Source: Thiomicrorhabdus xiamenensis
GTDB lineage: Bacteria; Pseudomonadota; Gammaproteobacteria; Thiomicrospirales; Thiomicrospiraceae
Assembly: GCF_013282625.1 (NCBI RefSeq)
Contig: NZ_CP054020.1
Span: 744,001-808,000, forward strand
DNA length: 64,000 nucleotides
Direction of reading: 5' to 3'
In this document: piece after piece, positions 1-9,487 of the stretch
Layout of the letters: the number at the start of each line of letters is the position of its first letter
Numbering within the stretch: position 1 is the stretch's first letter
Program-made: the position numbers and the translations under genes
Notes under the pieces: generated by a model
The model's database searches: none
Told to the model about the DNA's origin: nothing
Seen by the model: only the letters and a program-made list of their open reading frames with translations

Positions 1-1
1 G

Positions 2-259
2 CTTCCGGGGCGCGGCATTAAAGTGTTCAGCAAGCTGGCGGAAAACGAAAAGAGCGAGTTTTATCAGGTGCAATGGGAAGATCTGTTGCAGTCGCTAAAA
101 GAGGAAGTGGAAACCTTGGCTCGACAGATTCAGCAGGGTGATGCGCGTATGCAGTTTGCCAAAGAGACCGATGTTCAGTATGCGCAGGCCTATCTGGCTT
201 TGCGTTTGCCGGAGGTGCGTCAGCAATTGAAGTTGCAGGCAGAGGAGACGAACGAATGA
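2..259 (+). CDS. C-terminal end of a probable RecB-family (PD-(D/E)XK) nuclease, cut by the window edge
   Basis: The reading frame is open from base 2 and stops at 259, so only the last 85 or so residues are visible. A GTG at 23 lies inside this frame and is unlikely to be the real start. The visible part is helical and charged, with a W-x-x-L-L-x-x-L-x-x-E-V-x-x-L-A pattern followed by G-D-A. This resembles the segment near the end of RecB-family nuclease domains in AddB-like proteins. The stop overlaps the start of the next gene in an ATGA, which suggests translational coupling to the helicase-nuclease downstream, as expected of an AddB/AddA-like pair. The family call rests mostly on this context; no catalytic residues lie in the visible part. 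Confidence 0.5.
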   Translation, partial: LPGRGIKVFSKLAENEKSEFYQVQWEDLLQSLKEEVETLARQIQQGDARMQFAKETDVQYAQAYLALRLPEVRQQLKLQAEETNE

Positions 260-3200
260 GTTTAGATGCCTCTGTTTACCCGAACCCGCAGCAGCTATTC
301 GGCTTGGAACTGGACAGCCAGTTGGCGGATGCGCAGCCTCGCTTGCAGGCGATTGACCCGTTTCACTCTTTTATTGTGCAGGCTCCGGCCGGTTCGGGAA
401 AAACCTCGCTGCTGACTCAGCGCTATCTGGGACTCTTGTCGCAGGTCAAAGCGCCGGAACAGATTATCGCCATGACCTTTACCAAAAAGGCAGCGGCGGA
501 AATGCGCGAGCGGATTATGAAAGCGCTGGTTTTCGGTTCCCGTCCGCTTGCATCGGATGCTTCTCTGGTGGATCGCAATACCTGGAAGCTAGCGCAGAAA
601 GCGCTGCAGCGCGATGCCGAAATGGATTGGCAATTGCTGAATAACCCGAATCGTCTGCGCATTAAGACCATTGACGGTTTTAACAGTTTTCTGGTCGGAC
701 AGATGCCGCTATTGTCGAAGATGGGCGCGCAACTGAATCTCAGCGATAAACCGCATCAGGCCTATCTGGAAGCGGTGCGCCAGGTGTTGCAGGAAGAGAG
801 TCTAGCTCCTCTGGTCGAACAGCTGCTCGATCTGGTTAACGGGCGTTATTCCCGTGCGCAGAATCTGCTCAGCGATATGCTCGCCAAGCGCGATCAGTGG
901 ATGGACTATCTCTCCTATGCCAATTCGGATGCGCGCCACGCTCTGGAGCAGTCACTACAGGAGATTGTTTCCAGCGAACTGCGTCAGCACCGCAAAAGTT
1001 TGAGCAAGGTGAATGAGCTGTTAAGAGAAGTCTGCGACATTGCCGACTATGCTCAGCATAACGATCAGCCGGATCTGTCCAGAATCGCCGGAGCCTGGCC
1101 GTTTGCCGAAGAAGATACCGACTCCTGGCGGATTCTCGCTTCCTGGGTTTTGACCAAAGACGGCAAGAAACTGCGCGGCCGCCTGACCAAAAACGAAGGT
1201 TTCCCGGCCGGAAAGGGCGAAGCCAAAGAGCGTAAGGATCAGATGGCGCAGGTTCTGCAGGGCATTGCCGATGCTGATGACCGTCAGGGCACGCTGGTAT
1301 CCGCACTGGCCTCCTTAAAAGATCTGCCCGACCCGCGCTACAGCGATGACCAGTGGTTGAAACTGCAAAGCCTGATGCAGCTGCTTAAGGTGTGCGCGGC
1401 CTATCTTAAGGTGGTTTTCCAGAGTCGTTCCGAAGCGGACTTTATCGAGATCGCGCAGGCAGCTTCGCAGGCACTGGGGGAAAAAGAAGAGCCGACCGAT
1501 CTGGCGCTGCAGCTTGATTATCAGATTCAGCATCTGCTGATTGACGAATTTCAGGATACCAGTTCGAAGCAGTTTGAACTGGTTAATAAACTGGTTGCCG
1601 GCTGGCAGCCGGACGATGCGCGCACCCTGTTTATCGTCGGTGATCCGATGCAGTCGATCTACCGCTTCCGTGAAGCGGAGGTCGCCAACTTCCTCAAGGC
1701 GTGGCAAGGAACTTTCGGGCCGGTAACGCTGCAACCGTTGAATCTGACGGTTAACTTCCGTTCGCAGAAGCAGGTGGTGGAGTGGGTTAACCATACCTTT
1801 AAACAGGTGCTGCCGAAAGAGGACGATATGGCCAAGGGGGCGGTCAAGTTCAGCCATGCACTGACCCCGCGCGAGGATACCGAGCCAGCGGTCTTTAACC
1901 ATTGGGAATTTCACGGCGACGGTGATCAAAGCCGCCGCATTGTCGATTTTATTGTGAGCCGTCTGAACGAACAGCGTCAGCAGGAGCGCAATCACAACGA
2001 AGCGCTCTACAGTCGCAAAATTGCCGTGCTCGGGCGTTCGCGTTCGCATCTGCTGGCCATTGCCAGCGAACTGAAAAAGTCGGCGATCCCTTTCCGGGCA
2101 GTGGAACTGGAAACCTTGCAGGAGCGTCAGGAAGTGCAGGATTGTCTGGCATTAAGCCGGGCACTGCTGCATCTGGGCGACCGTGCCGCCTGGATCGCGC
2201 TCTTGCGCTCGCCGCTGGTCGGTTTGAACCTGTATGATCTGCACGCTCTGATTGCTTCCAAGCCTTATAAGACGGTTGCGTTCTGTATCGAACAGGCCCT
2301 GCACGGCGATGGCCTGATTGATTTGGGCGCGTTGAGTTTTGAGGGGCAGCAGCGTATTCAAAAGGCGTGGCCGGTATTGCAGACAGCGATTGCCCAGCTG
2401 GGGATTTATCCGTTTTCAAAACTGCTCAAAGAGTGCTGGCTGATGCTGGATGGCGCTTTGAGTGTGGAAAGTCCGGTGGCGTTGCAGAATGTCGCCGCCT
2501 ATTTTGATGTTCTCGGCGAGTTTGATCACGAAGCACTGGATCTGGAACGTCTCGAAGAGCTGGTGGAAACGCTTTTCGCCAGCGCCGATGCCTCCGAGCC
2601 GAGTCAGCAGATAGAGTTGATGACCATGCACAAATCCAAGGGGTTGGAGTTCGATACCGTCATTCTGCCGGGGCTGGCGAAGAAGGCGCGCAACGACGAT
2701 CCGGAACTGGTGTCCTGGTTCCAGTTTATGGATTCTGCCGGGCAGGAACATCTGGTGCTCGCGCCGATCGACCAGAAAGGACAGGATAAATCCTATCTGA
2801 GTAGACTGTTAAATCAGTTCGAATCACAGAAACAGGGCTTTGAGTTGGGGCGCTTGCTGTATGTCGCTTGTACGCGCGCCAAGGCGCAGCTGCATCTGTT
2901 TGCGGAGCTTAAAATTGATGAAAAGACCGACGAAGAGAGTTACAGTGCACCGAAAGGCTCGATGCTCGAGGCGCTGTGGCCGGCTTTGGGCCGATCGGTA
3001 CAGGAGGCGATTCGCGTACGTCTGACTCAGGCGTTGCCCGACAGTGAGGAAACCAGCGAGCAAGAGGAAGCCATTCTGGTGTCTCGTTTGCCGCTTAATA
3101 GCGCTGGGCTGTTTGATTATTTGGCTCATTTGCCTGAGCCGACTTTACCAACTTCGGAAGCGAAAGAGAAAACGCACAAGCCGGTCGATAAGACTCCGGC

Positions 3201-3789
3201 GGATGAGAATCTGGAACCGGATTACTGGCAGGGCGCCAATCTGGTCAGCAAGGCGTCCGGGAATCTGGTTCACAACGTTCTTGAACAGTGGGCGCGGATC
3301 GGCATAGAAACGGTTGCCGATAATTTCCTGCAGGCCCAGCAGGCGTTTTACCTGCGCTGGCTGCAACAGCAGGGATTAAACGCTTCTCAGGTGGACAAGG
3401 CGTGGGATAAGGTGCAACGCTGTCTGCATAACGCTTATCAGAATCCGCAGGTGCGCTGGGCGCTGTCGCGCAGTCAGCCGCAGGCGATGAGCGAGTATGA
3501 GTTGCAGTCGATCAATGCCCAGGGCGAAATTGAGCTGCATATTATCGACCGTACACTGGTCGATCAAGACGGTGTGCGCTGGATTATCGATTACAAGACC
3601 AGCGCCTGCGATGATTGTGATCAGCCGCAGAAACGTAACGCCTTTATTCAGCAGCAGAGCGAATACTACCGTTCGCAGCTGAATCGTTACGCAGAACTTT
3701 TCTCGGCTCAAGAATCCAGACCGCAAAAGCTTGTACTCTATCTGGCAGAGATAGATGCTTGGGTGGAAGTCGATCAACGAACGATTTAA
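256..3789 (+). CDS. UvrD/Rep-type helicase-nuclease, AddA/RecB-like
   Basis: A 1177-residue DNA helicase with a C-terminal nuclease, expected to process double-strand breaks for recombination in the cytoplasm. Visible SF1 motifs in order: Walker A GSGKT at 46-50, motif Ia (TFTKKAAAEM), the Walker B segment IDEFQDTS, motif III GDPMQSIYRFR, motif V (MTMHKSKGLEFD) and motif VI (YVACTRAK). Near the end, the sequence W-I-I-D-Y-K-T carries the D-x-K core of a PD-(D/E)XK nuclease. The ATG overlaps the upstream stop by four bases. The size and fused nuclease fit AddA or RecB rather than plain UvrD. Without the whole partner gene I cannot tell AddAB from a RecBC-like pair, so no gene symbol is given. 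Confidence 0.88.
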   Translation: MSLDASVYPNPQQLFGLELDSQLADAQPRLQAIDPFHSFIVQAPAGSGKTSLLTQRYLGLLSQVKAPEQIIAMTFTKKAAAEMRERIMKALVFGSRPLASDASLVDRNTWKLAQKALQRDAEMDWQLLNNPNRLRIKTIDGFNSFLVGQMPLLSKMGAQLNLSDKPHQAYLEAVRQVLQEESLAPLVEQLLDLVNGRYSRAQNLLSDMLAKRDQWMDYLSYANSDARHALEQSLQEIVSSELRQHRKSLSKVNELLREVCDIADYAQHNDQPDLSRIAGAWPFAEEDTDSWRILASWVLTKDGKKLRGRLTKNEGFPAGKGEAKERKDQMAQVLQGIADADDRQGTLVSALASLKDLPDPRYSDDQWLKLQSLMQLLKVCAAYLKVVFQSRSEADFIEIAQAASQALGEKEEPTDLALQLDYQIQHLLIDEFQDTSSKQFELVNKLVAGWQPDDARTLFIVGDPMQSIYRFREAEVANFLKAWQGTFGPVTLQPLNLTVNFRSQKQVVEWVNHTFKQVLPKEDDMAKGAVKFSHALTPREDTEPAVFNHWEFHGDGDQSRRIVDFIVSRLNEQRQQERNHNEALYSRKIAVLGRSRSHLLAIASELKKSAIPFRAVELETLQERQEVQDCLALSRALLHLGDRAAWIALLRSPLVGLNLYDLHALIASKPYKTVAFCIEQALHGDGLIDLGALSFEGQQRIQKAWPVLQTAIAQLGIYPFSKLLKECWLMLDGALSVESPVALQNVAAYFDVLGEFDHEALDLERLEELVETLFASADASEPSQQIELMTMHKSKGLEFDTVILPGLAKKARNDDPELVSWFQFMDSAGQEHLVLAPIDQKGQDKSYLSRLLNQFESQKQGFELGRLLYVACTRAKAQLHLFAELKIDEKTDEESYSAPKGSMLEALWPALGRSVQEAIRVRLTQALPDSEETSEQEEAILVSRLPLNSAGLFDYLAHLPEPTLPTSEAKEKTHKPVDKTPADENLEPDYWQGANLVSKASGNLVHNVLEQWARIGIETVADNFLQAQQAFYLRWLQQQGLNASQVDKAWDKVQRCLHNAYQNPQVRWALSRSQPQAMSEYELQSINAQGEIELHIIDRTLVDQDGVRWIIDYKTSACDDCDQPQKRNAFIQQQSEYYRSQLNRYAELFSAQESRPQKLVLYLAEIDAWVEVDQRTI

Positions 3790-3838
3790 ACTGCCACCTT
3801 TCAAGGCGCCTTCTCAGGCAAGGTAAAGGAGAGAGCAG

Positions 3839-4528
3839 ATGGAAAAAACACAGCAGCAGATACTCCGTCATCACGGCGGAGATGGTGAACATGCCAGAGA
3901 AATGATCACCCAAAGTTACGAGCGGCGGCATGATTGCGAATTCTGGGAATTCTGGAATCAACAGATGGCTGGCGCAATCCAGCCGGATGATGTTCTGCTC
4001 GATCTGGGTGCCGGTATCGGTCAGTTCGTCAATGATCTGGCGTTGCGCTATCCGCAGAACCGCGCCATCGGTATCGAAGCGGCCGAATATATGCTGGTCG
4101 CAGGGTTGAAACTGCCGGAAAACGGTCGCCTGTTGCGCGGCGATCTGTTAGCGCCGCAAAACTGGGTCGACCAGGGACGCGCCGCGGCGGTCATGGCGAA
4201 TATGCTTCTGCATGAATTGCCGCAGCCGGTGACACTGATCAAAGCGGTCTATCATTGGCTGAAGCCGGGAGGACGCTGGTGCATTATCGATTTGGTTCGC
4301 CAGCCGCTGCAGGAGTATCTGGATTATAAGTTCCCCGATAAACGTCTGTGGGACGATGCGGTCGAGAAGGAAGAGATCGAAGATGTCTTCGAACATTTTC
4401 TGGAACACAACCGTTATCATGCCGAAGACTTGATCTATATGCTCGAACAGGCCGGTTTTGAATTGGTCGAACAGACGCCTATGGGGCGAATGACCCGGCT
4501 GGTTGTCGAAAAACCGCTTCACTCTTAA
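3839..4528 (+). CDS. class I SAM-dependent methyltransferase
   Basis: A 229-residue protein with the Rossmann-fold SAM-binding motif I LDLGAGIGQF near residue 60, an acidic residue at the end of strand 2 (GIEAAE), and a post-motif segment LKPGGRWCIIDLV typical of small-molecule or unassigned class I methyltransferases. The substrate cannot be read from the sequence. An AAGGAG ribosome-binding site lies about 8 bases before the ATG. The gene follows the helicase-nuclease by 49 bp on the same strand and is closed by an intrinsic terminator at 4584-4628, so it may be the last gene of that operon. No signal peptide or membrane segment is present. Confidence 0.8.
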   Translation: MEKTQQQILRHHGGDGEHAREMITQSYERRHDCEFWEFWNQQMAGAIQPDDVLLDLGAGIGQFVNDLALRYPQNRAIGIEAAEYMLVAGLKLPENGRLLRGDLLAPQNWVDQGRAAAVMANMLLHELPQPVTLIKAVYHWLKPGGRWCIIDLVRQPLQEYLDYKFPDKRLWDDAVEKEEIEDVFEHFLEHNRYHAEDLIYMLEQAGFELVEQTPMGRMTRLVVEKPLHS

Positions 4529-4583
4529 CTCCTGTCTTAAGCGATTTCGGCGCGCCAAGGTTTTACTTTTTACCTTTGAATCA

Positions 4584-4628
4584 ACGCTTTTTCGATCTCT
4601 CTTAAGCGAGATCAAAAAAGCGTTTTTC
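4584..4628 (+). terminator. intrinsic terminator after the methyltransferase gene
   Basis: A long hairpin pairs 4584-4599 with 4608-4623 (the core is GATCTC against GAGATC, extended by CGCTTTTT against AAAAAGCG, with small mismatches). A T-run at 4623-4627 follows. It separates the helicase/methyltransferase group from ppsA. Confidence 0.75.
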
Positions 4629-4720
4629 TTACCGAAAAAACACTTTCTTCTTTGCGCGAAGTGCGTAACCTGTAAGCTTCTTTAACAGATTTCTGCAGCG
4701 CGTGAGCCAGGAGTGTTTTT

Positions 4721-7195
4721 ATGGCCGATGTTACCCCTAAATTTCAATTTATACGTTTTTTCGATGAACTGCGTATCGAGGATATTCCTTTAGTCGGAGG
4801 GAAGAACGCTTCTCTTGGCGAGATGTATCAGGAGCTGGTTCCGAAAGGGGTGCCGGTGCCGAACGGTTTTGCGATTACCGCCGAAGCTTACCGTTATGTC
4901 ATCGAACACAATGATCTGTGGCCGAAACTGCATGAATATCTGGATGCTTTGAACCCGGAGGATCCACGTGATCTGCAGATGCGCGGAGCTCTGGTGCGGG
5001 ATGCAATTTACGGTGCGCAGATTCCGGACGATCTGTTTCATGAAATGGTCGAAGCCTATAATGCTCTGGTTGATGAGTACGGTTCAGAAGTTTCGTTTGC
5101 CGTGCGCAGTTCGGCGACCGCCGAAGATCTGCCGACCGCCAGTTTTGCCGGTCAGCAGGATACCTATCTGAATATCAGCGGACTTTCCTCTTTTATCGAT
5201 GCCTGTAAGCGCTGTTTCGCCAGCCTGTTTACCGATCGCGCGATTCACTACCGGATCGATCAGGGCTTCGATCACTTCGAAGTGGCGCTGTCGATCGGGG
5301 TACAGCTGATGGTGCGTTCGGATCTGGCTTCGTCCGGGGTCATGTTTACAATCGACACCGAGACCGGTTTTAAGGATGTAATGCTGATCACCGGTGCTTA
5401 CGGTCTTGGCGAAAACGTCGTTCAGGGGGTTGTCGATCCGGACGAGTTTTATGTGCATAAGCCGACTTTCGATCAGGGATACCGCAAGGTTCTGAAACGC
5501 CATCTCGGCGCGAAGAAGATCAAAATGGTCTATTCCTCCGATTCCAATCAGCGCAATCCAGTGCGCAATGTTCCGACCAGCAATTTCGAGCGTCAGAAAT
5601 TCTGTATCAGCGATAAGGAAGTTCTGCAGTTGGCCGGTTATGCGGGCATTATCGAGAAACACTACAGTGCCAAGGCCGGTAAGTTGCGTCCGATGGATAT
5701 CGAGTGGGCCAAAGACGGTCAGACCGGTGAGCTGTTTATCGTTCAGGCGCGCCCGGAAACCGTCGCTTCGCAGAAACGTCAGCAGGTGCTGGAGCAATAC
5801 AAAATCTGTGATGAGGCCGATTTGATGGCACCGATTGTCACCGGCCGTTCGGTCGGAGCCAAAATCGCATTCGGTCGCGCTCGCGTGATTGAATCAATCG
5901 AACACCTGAATGAATTTCAGCCCGGCGAAGTGCTGGTCTCCGATATCACTACGCCGGACTGGGAGCCGGTGATGAAAATCGCCTCGGCTCTGGTTACCAA
6001 TCGCGGCGGGCGCACCTGCCATGCGGCGATTATCGCCCGTGAGCTGGGAATACCGGCGGTGGTTGGTACGGAATCGGGTACCGAGAAGATCAAAACCGGT
6101 GAAATGGTCACCATCTCCTGTGCGCAGGGCGATCTCGGACGAGTCTATGGCGGGCAGTTGCGCTATGAAGTTGAAGAGACGGATCTGAGCAGTCTGGAAG
6201 AGCCCGAGACGGAAGTGATGTTGAATGTCGGTAATCCGGAGATCGCCTTTCAGGTGAACACGATTCCAAACGCCGGGGTCGGTTTGGCGCGTATGGAGTT
6301 CATTATCAATAACGAGATTAAAGTGCATCCATTGGCACTGCTGCAACCGGACAAGGTTACTTCCTCGAAGGTCGCGGGCAAGATCGATAAGCTCACCGAG
6401 GGCTATGCCAACGGTTCGGAATATTTTGTACGCAAACTTTCCGAAGGGATCGGAACGCTGGCAGCCGGTTTCTATCCGAAGCCGGTTGTCTTGCGCCTGT
6501 CGGATTTCAAATCGAACGAATACGCCAATCTGATCGGCGGCAAGTTCTTTGAGGAGCGCGAAGAGAATCCGATGATCGGTTTCCGCGGCGCTTCACGCTA
6601 TAACGATGAAGAGTTTGCTCCGGCTTTTGCTCTGGAATGTCAGGCGATTAAACAGGTTCGCGAACAGATGGGAATGGATAATGTCATTGTTATGGTACCG
6701 TTCTGCCGTCGTGTTGAGGAGGCCAAGGCGGTGATCGATAATCTGTCCGCTAACGGCTTGGTACGCGGCCAGAACGGCCTTAAGGTCTATATGATGTGTG
6801 AGATTCCGAACAATGTATTGATGATTGACGAATTTTCCGAATATTTCGATGGCTTCTCGATCGGGACTAACGATCTGACTCAGCTGGTACTCGGAGTTGA
6901 CCGGGATTCCGGCAAGGTCGCCTACGACTATGATGAGCGCGACCCGGGGGTCAAAAAAATGGTGCGCTGGGCGGTCGAAGGCGCCAAGCGCAACGGCAAA
7001 CATATCAGTCTGTGCGGTCAGGCTCCGTCGGATTTCCCGGATTTTGCCGAGTTTCTGGTTGAATTGGGGATTGATGCAATGAGTCTGAATCCGGATTCGG
7101 TGCTGAAAACGCTGCCGTTGATTCTTAAGGCGGAGAGTAAAGGGGGTGGGGCCAAGGCACGCAAACTTTCACCGAGCGAGATGGTGATTCCTTAG
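4721..7195 (+). CDS. ppsA: phosphoenolpyruvate synthase
   Basis: An 824-residue enzyme converting pyruvate, ATP and water to phosphoenolpyruvate, AMP and phosphate for gluconeogenesis. The N-terminal ATP-grasp part begins with LVGGKNASLGEM and contains the VRSSATAEDLP segment. The swivelling phosphohistidine domain has GGRTCHAAIIARELG, with the phosphorylated histidine at residue 434. The C-terminal PEP/pyruvate-binding barrel has GFRGASRY, the MVPFCR segment and the SLCGQAPSD motif. The length is close to the E. coli enzyme (792 residues). The gene is monocistronic: a terminator precedes it and yraN converges from the other side. The kinase-phosphatase regulator ppsR, often next to ppsA in gammaproteobacteria, is not adjacent here. 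Confidence 0.95.
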   Translation: MADVTPKFQFIRFFDELRIEDIPLVGGKNASLGEMYQELVPKGVPVPNGFAITAEAYRYVIEHNDLWPKLHEYLDALNPEDPRDLQMRGALVRDAIYGAQIPDDLFHEMVEAYNALVDEYGSEVSFAVRSSATAEDLPTASFAGQQDTYLNISGLSSFIDACKRCFASLFTDRAIHYRIDQGFDHFEVALSIGVQLMVRSDLASSGVMFTIDTETGFKDVMLITGAYGLGENVVQGVVDPDEFYVHKPTFDQGYRKVLKRHLGAKKIKMVYSSDSNQRNPVRNVPTSNFERQKFCISDKEVLQLAGYAGIIEKHYSAKAGKLRPMDIEWAKDGQTGELFIVQARPETVASQKRQQVLEQYKICDEADLMAPIVTGRSVGAKIAFGRARVIESIEHLNEFQPGEVLVSDITTPDWEPVMKIASALVTNRGGRTCHAAIIARELGIPAVVGTESGTEKIKTGEMVTISCAQGDLGRVYGGQLRYEVEETDLSSLEEPETEVMLNVGNPEIAFQVNTIPNAGVGLARMEFIINNEIKVHPLALLQPDKVTSSKVAGKIDKLTEGYANGSEYFVRKLSEGIGTLAAGFYPKPVVLRLSDFKSNEYANLIGGKFFEEREENPMIGFRGASRYNDEEFAPAFALECQAIKQVREQMGMDNVIVMVPFCRRVEEAKAVIDNLSANGLVRGQNGLKVYMMCEIPNNVLMIDEFSEYFDGFSIGTNDLTQLVLGVDRDSGKVAYDYDERDPGVKKMVRWAVEGAKRNGKHISLCGQAPSDFPDFAEFLVELGIDAMSLNPDSVLKTLPLILKAESKGGGAKARKLSPSEMVIP

Positions 7196-7222
7196 CAGGT
7201 GCTTTGCAGCTTTTCAAAAGGG

Positions 7223-7624
7223 CTAAAAAGCGTTTTTAATCCATTCAGGGGCGTCATCGGCGGTGTAGCTGATGACGTCAAAGCGGCAGTCGCAGGTTTG
7301 GTATTGCGGGTGTTTTTGCAGAAAGACTTCCGCGCAGCGACGGATGCGTGTCTGCTGGCCGGAGGTGATGAATTCCAGCGGGTGACCGAAGTCGCAGTTC
7401 TTGCGGTATTTCACTTCGAAAAAGATCAACGTCCGGCGGTCTTTTTCGATTCCGATCAGATCGATTTCACCTTTTTTAAAACGGTCGCAGCGAAAATTCC
7501 GTTCCAGGATATTGATATCCTGAGCCTGAAGCCAGTGTTCGGCCTGCTGCTCTTTTTGCTGTCCGATCAGCTTGCTCACAAGATTCGGTAGTTTCGGGAG
7601 TCTGCGGCGGTGCGAATTGCTCAC
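7223..7624 (-). CDS. yraN: YraN/UPF0102 family nuclease-like protein
   Basis: A 133-residue protein of the YraN (UPF0102) family, which has a restriction-endonuclease-like fold. The conserved core is visible: an early Q-x-x-A-E-x-W-L segment, ILERNFRC, then GEIDLIG and FFEVKYR, which supply the E-x-D and E-x-K acidic and lysine positions of the fold. The cellular role is not established. It starts 20 bp after the end of lpoA on the same strand, so the two are probably cotranscribed. The lpoA-yraN neighbourhood opposite rsmI is the usual gammaproteobacterial arrangement and supports both calls. Confidence 0.88.
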   Translation of the reverse strand: MSNSHRRRLPKLPNLVSKLIGQQKEQQAEHWLQAQDINILERNFRCDRFKKGEIDLIGIEKDRRTLIFFEVKYRKNCDFGHPLEFITSGQQTRIRRCAEVFLQKHPQYQTCDCRFDVISYTADDAPEWIKNAF

Positions 7625-7644
7625 GTGGTTCTCCCGTTCCGTCT

Positions 7645-9339
7645 TTAAGGCGATACGCCTTCCATGTCGCCGGATTTCAATTCATCTTGAAGACGTTGCT
7701 GGAGCGCATCTTCGGCGTCGGATTCCGTCTCCATCTTCTCTTCAAGAGTCAGTTGCGGTGTAATATGCGGCAGGCGATATGGGGTGAGTTGTCCCTTGTC
7801 GTCGAATTTAGCCCATACCAGTGTCTGCTGAACCTGATTGTCTACGATCCGCAAATAACCGGTTTTGGTATTGCTCAGGCAGGCGCCTTTTTTAAGCTTG
7901 GGAAGGTTGGCCGCAACTTGCAGGCTGTCCCAGCCGAACGCTTCGAAAGTTCCCTGAAGATCTTCCGGGTTCAGGGTCACCGGTTGTGTTAAAAGTTCCA
8001 CTTCTTTCAGGTCGTGGTTGTTCTTAAGAGCCTTGAGATTCTGCTGATTCAACTCTGTCGCGGTATAGACAGGGGTCTCCAGCAGATAGAGTCCTTTCTG
8101 CGGGTTAATGACCGCCAGACGGTTGGCACTGTCAAAAACGACGATGGCATTCAGATCCTCGCGCACGCGCGGATAGAATTCGAGCTTTTCGCCGACTGTC
8201 CATCTCAAAGTGTTCTTGCGCTCGATACTGTTGCTGGCGTTGACTAGCTGATCGAACGCTTTGCGCAATTCCGGTTTCTGCTCGGAATAGGAAACCTGAA
8301 CCAGAGACTGTTGCGGCGGCTGGTTCCAGACACTGGCCAGCAGCGCGGCATTAAGCGCGTTTTCTTTCTCGTCGCTGTTGAGGATGCCGAGCATACGGTA
8401 TTGCTGTTGGGCAAAACCTTCGGCCAGCTGCTGAATCTTGTCGCTGGATTTCAGGCTGAACTGGGTGAAAGAGGTGATTCCGTCAATGGTATTAAGCGCA
8501 ACGATATTGCGATCATCGAATCCCTGCAACTGTTCGACGGCGTTTTTGCGCAGAGGTCCGATAATCACATCGGCACCTTCCTGTTTGGCCTGAAAGTACA
8601 GACTGCTGACCTGAGTGATATCGGTACTGTCATAGAAGTTCAGACGTAATTTTCGGTTCAGATTCTCGTTCCGGTAATAAGCTTTGAGAATACCGTTCTG
8701 GATCTGCTCGGCAACCGGCTTGAATTTACTCTGCATCGGTAAAAAGACGGCGATATTGCGAACTTCTTCTTCAGGCGGAAGCTGGCTTAATAGTTTGGGA
8801 AGCAGGTGCGAACGATAGATGGCATCGGTTTCGAACAGCTGCAGATCGGAAAGTGCGTGTTCGAAAGGGAGACCTTGCAAACGGAAAACCTGAATCAGGT
8901 GCGACCAGGCGTTGATCCGAGGATCGCTGTTGTCGTCAAGCTGCTGCAAGGTCATGTCGTCCAGCGGCAGCAGGGCTTGCCAGGCCTGATCTTCGATTTC
9001 CGCCTGTCTGGCCGGGGGCGATTCCTGCCACAGGTCGTAGCTGAATTGCAGGTACGCTGGCCAGTCGCGATTTTCAAACGCCTTTTGACGTTCCAGTTCC
9101 GGGTCGATGGAAACCAGCAGTTCAGGTGGTTTGACTGCGCTGATTTCCACTTTCGGCTGTTCCGGTTTAACCGCTTCGGGAGCGGTTTTCTCCGCCTGAG
9201 GTTGCGGGCTCGAGCAGCCATGCAACAGGCTGGCCGAGGTTAAGGCTACCGCCAGAGATTTTAAAGCGGTTTTCGATTGAGCCCTGCCGGCGGGCAAAAA
9301 GGAAAAGGGTAAAACACGGGACAGAAAGTAAAACGACAT
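7645..9339 (-). CDS. lpoA: LpoA family lipoprotein activator of penicillin-binding protein 1A
   Basis: An outer-membrane lipoprotein that, in the family, reaches through the periplasm to stimulate PBP1A. A hydrophobic signal segment ends in a lipobox LLHGC, so the mature protein starts at that cysteine and is followed by an E/P/K-rich linker. The C-terminal half has the periplasmic-binding-protein-like LppC fold (NIAVFLPMQSKFKPVAEQI, then GADVIIGPLRKNAVEQL). A TTG lies in frame at 9345, but the ATG at 9339 is taken. A later in-frame TTG would give a shorter, more typical n-region, so the exact start is open. It is divergent from rsmI, with a TATAAT on the minus strand at 9373-9378. Confidence 0.88.
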   Translation of the reverse strand: MSFYFLSRVLPFSFLPAGRAQSKTALKSLAVALTSASLLHGCSSPQPQAEKTAPEAVKPEQPKVEISAVKPPELLVSIDPELERQKAFENRDWPAYLQFSYDLWQESPPARQAEIEDQAWQALLPLDDMTLQQLDDNSDPRINAWSHLIQVFRLQGLPFEHALSDLQLFETDAIYRSHLLPKLLSQLPPEEEVRNIAVFLPMQSKFKPVAEQIQNGILKAYYRNENLNRKLRLNFYDSTDITQVSSLYFQAKQEGADVIIGPLRKNAVEQLQGFDDRNIVALNTIDGITSFTQFSLKSSDKIQQLAEGFAQQQYRMLGILNSDEKENALNAALLASVWNQPPQQSLVQVSYSEQKPELRKAFDQLVNASNSIERKNTLRWTVGEKLEFYPRVREDLNAIVVFDSANRLAVINPQKGLYLLETPVYTATELNQQNLKALKNNHDLKEVELLTQPVTLNPEDLQGTFEAFGWDSLQVAANLPKLKKGACLSNTKTGYLRIVDNQVQQTLVWAKFDDKGQLTPYRLPHITPQLTLEEKMETESDAEDALQQRLQDELKSGDMEGVSP

Positions 9340-9372
9340 ATGCAAGCGAAAAATTTAGTTAGAATAGCCAAA

Positions 9373-9378
9373 ATTATA
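9373..9378 (-). promoter_or_regulatory. candidate -10 element for lpoA-yraN
   Basis: On the minus strand these bases read TATAAT, a perfect sigma-70 -10 hexamer about 34 bp before the lpoA ATG. I see no convincing -35 box at the right distance, so this is a partial promoter call. Confidence 0.4.
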
Positions 9379-9487
9379 AGCGATTTATCGGTTAGGCACA
9401 GGGCATTATCGCAGCGATTGCGCACTTGTATTCGCTAATGAAACTGTTCGCAGTGTCTATCGACAATTAAAACAGCAGGTTATTATT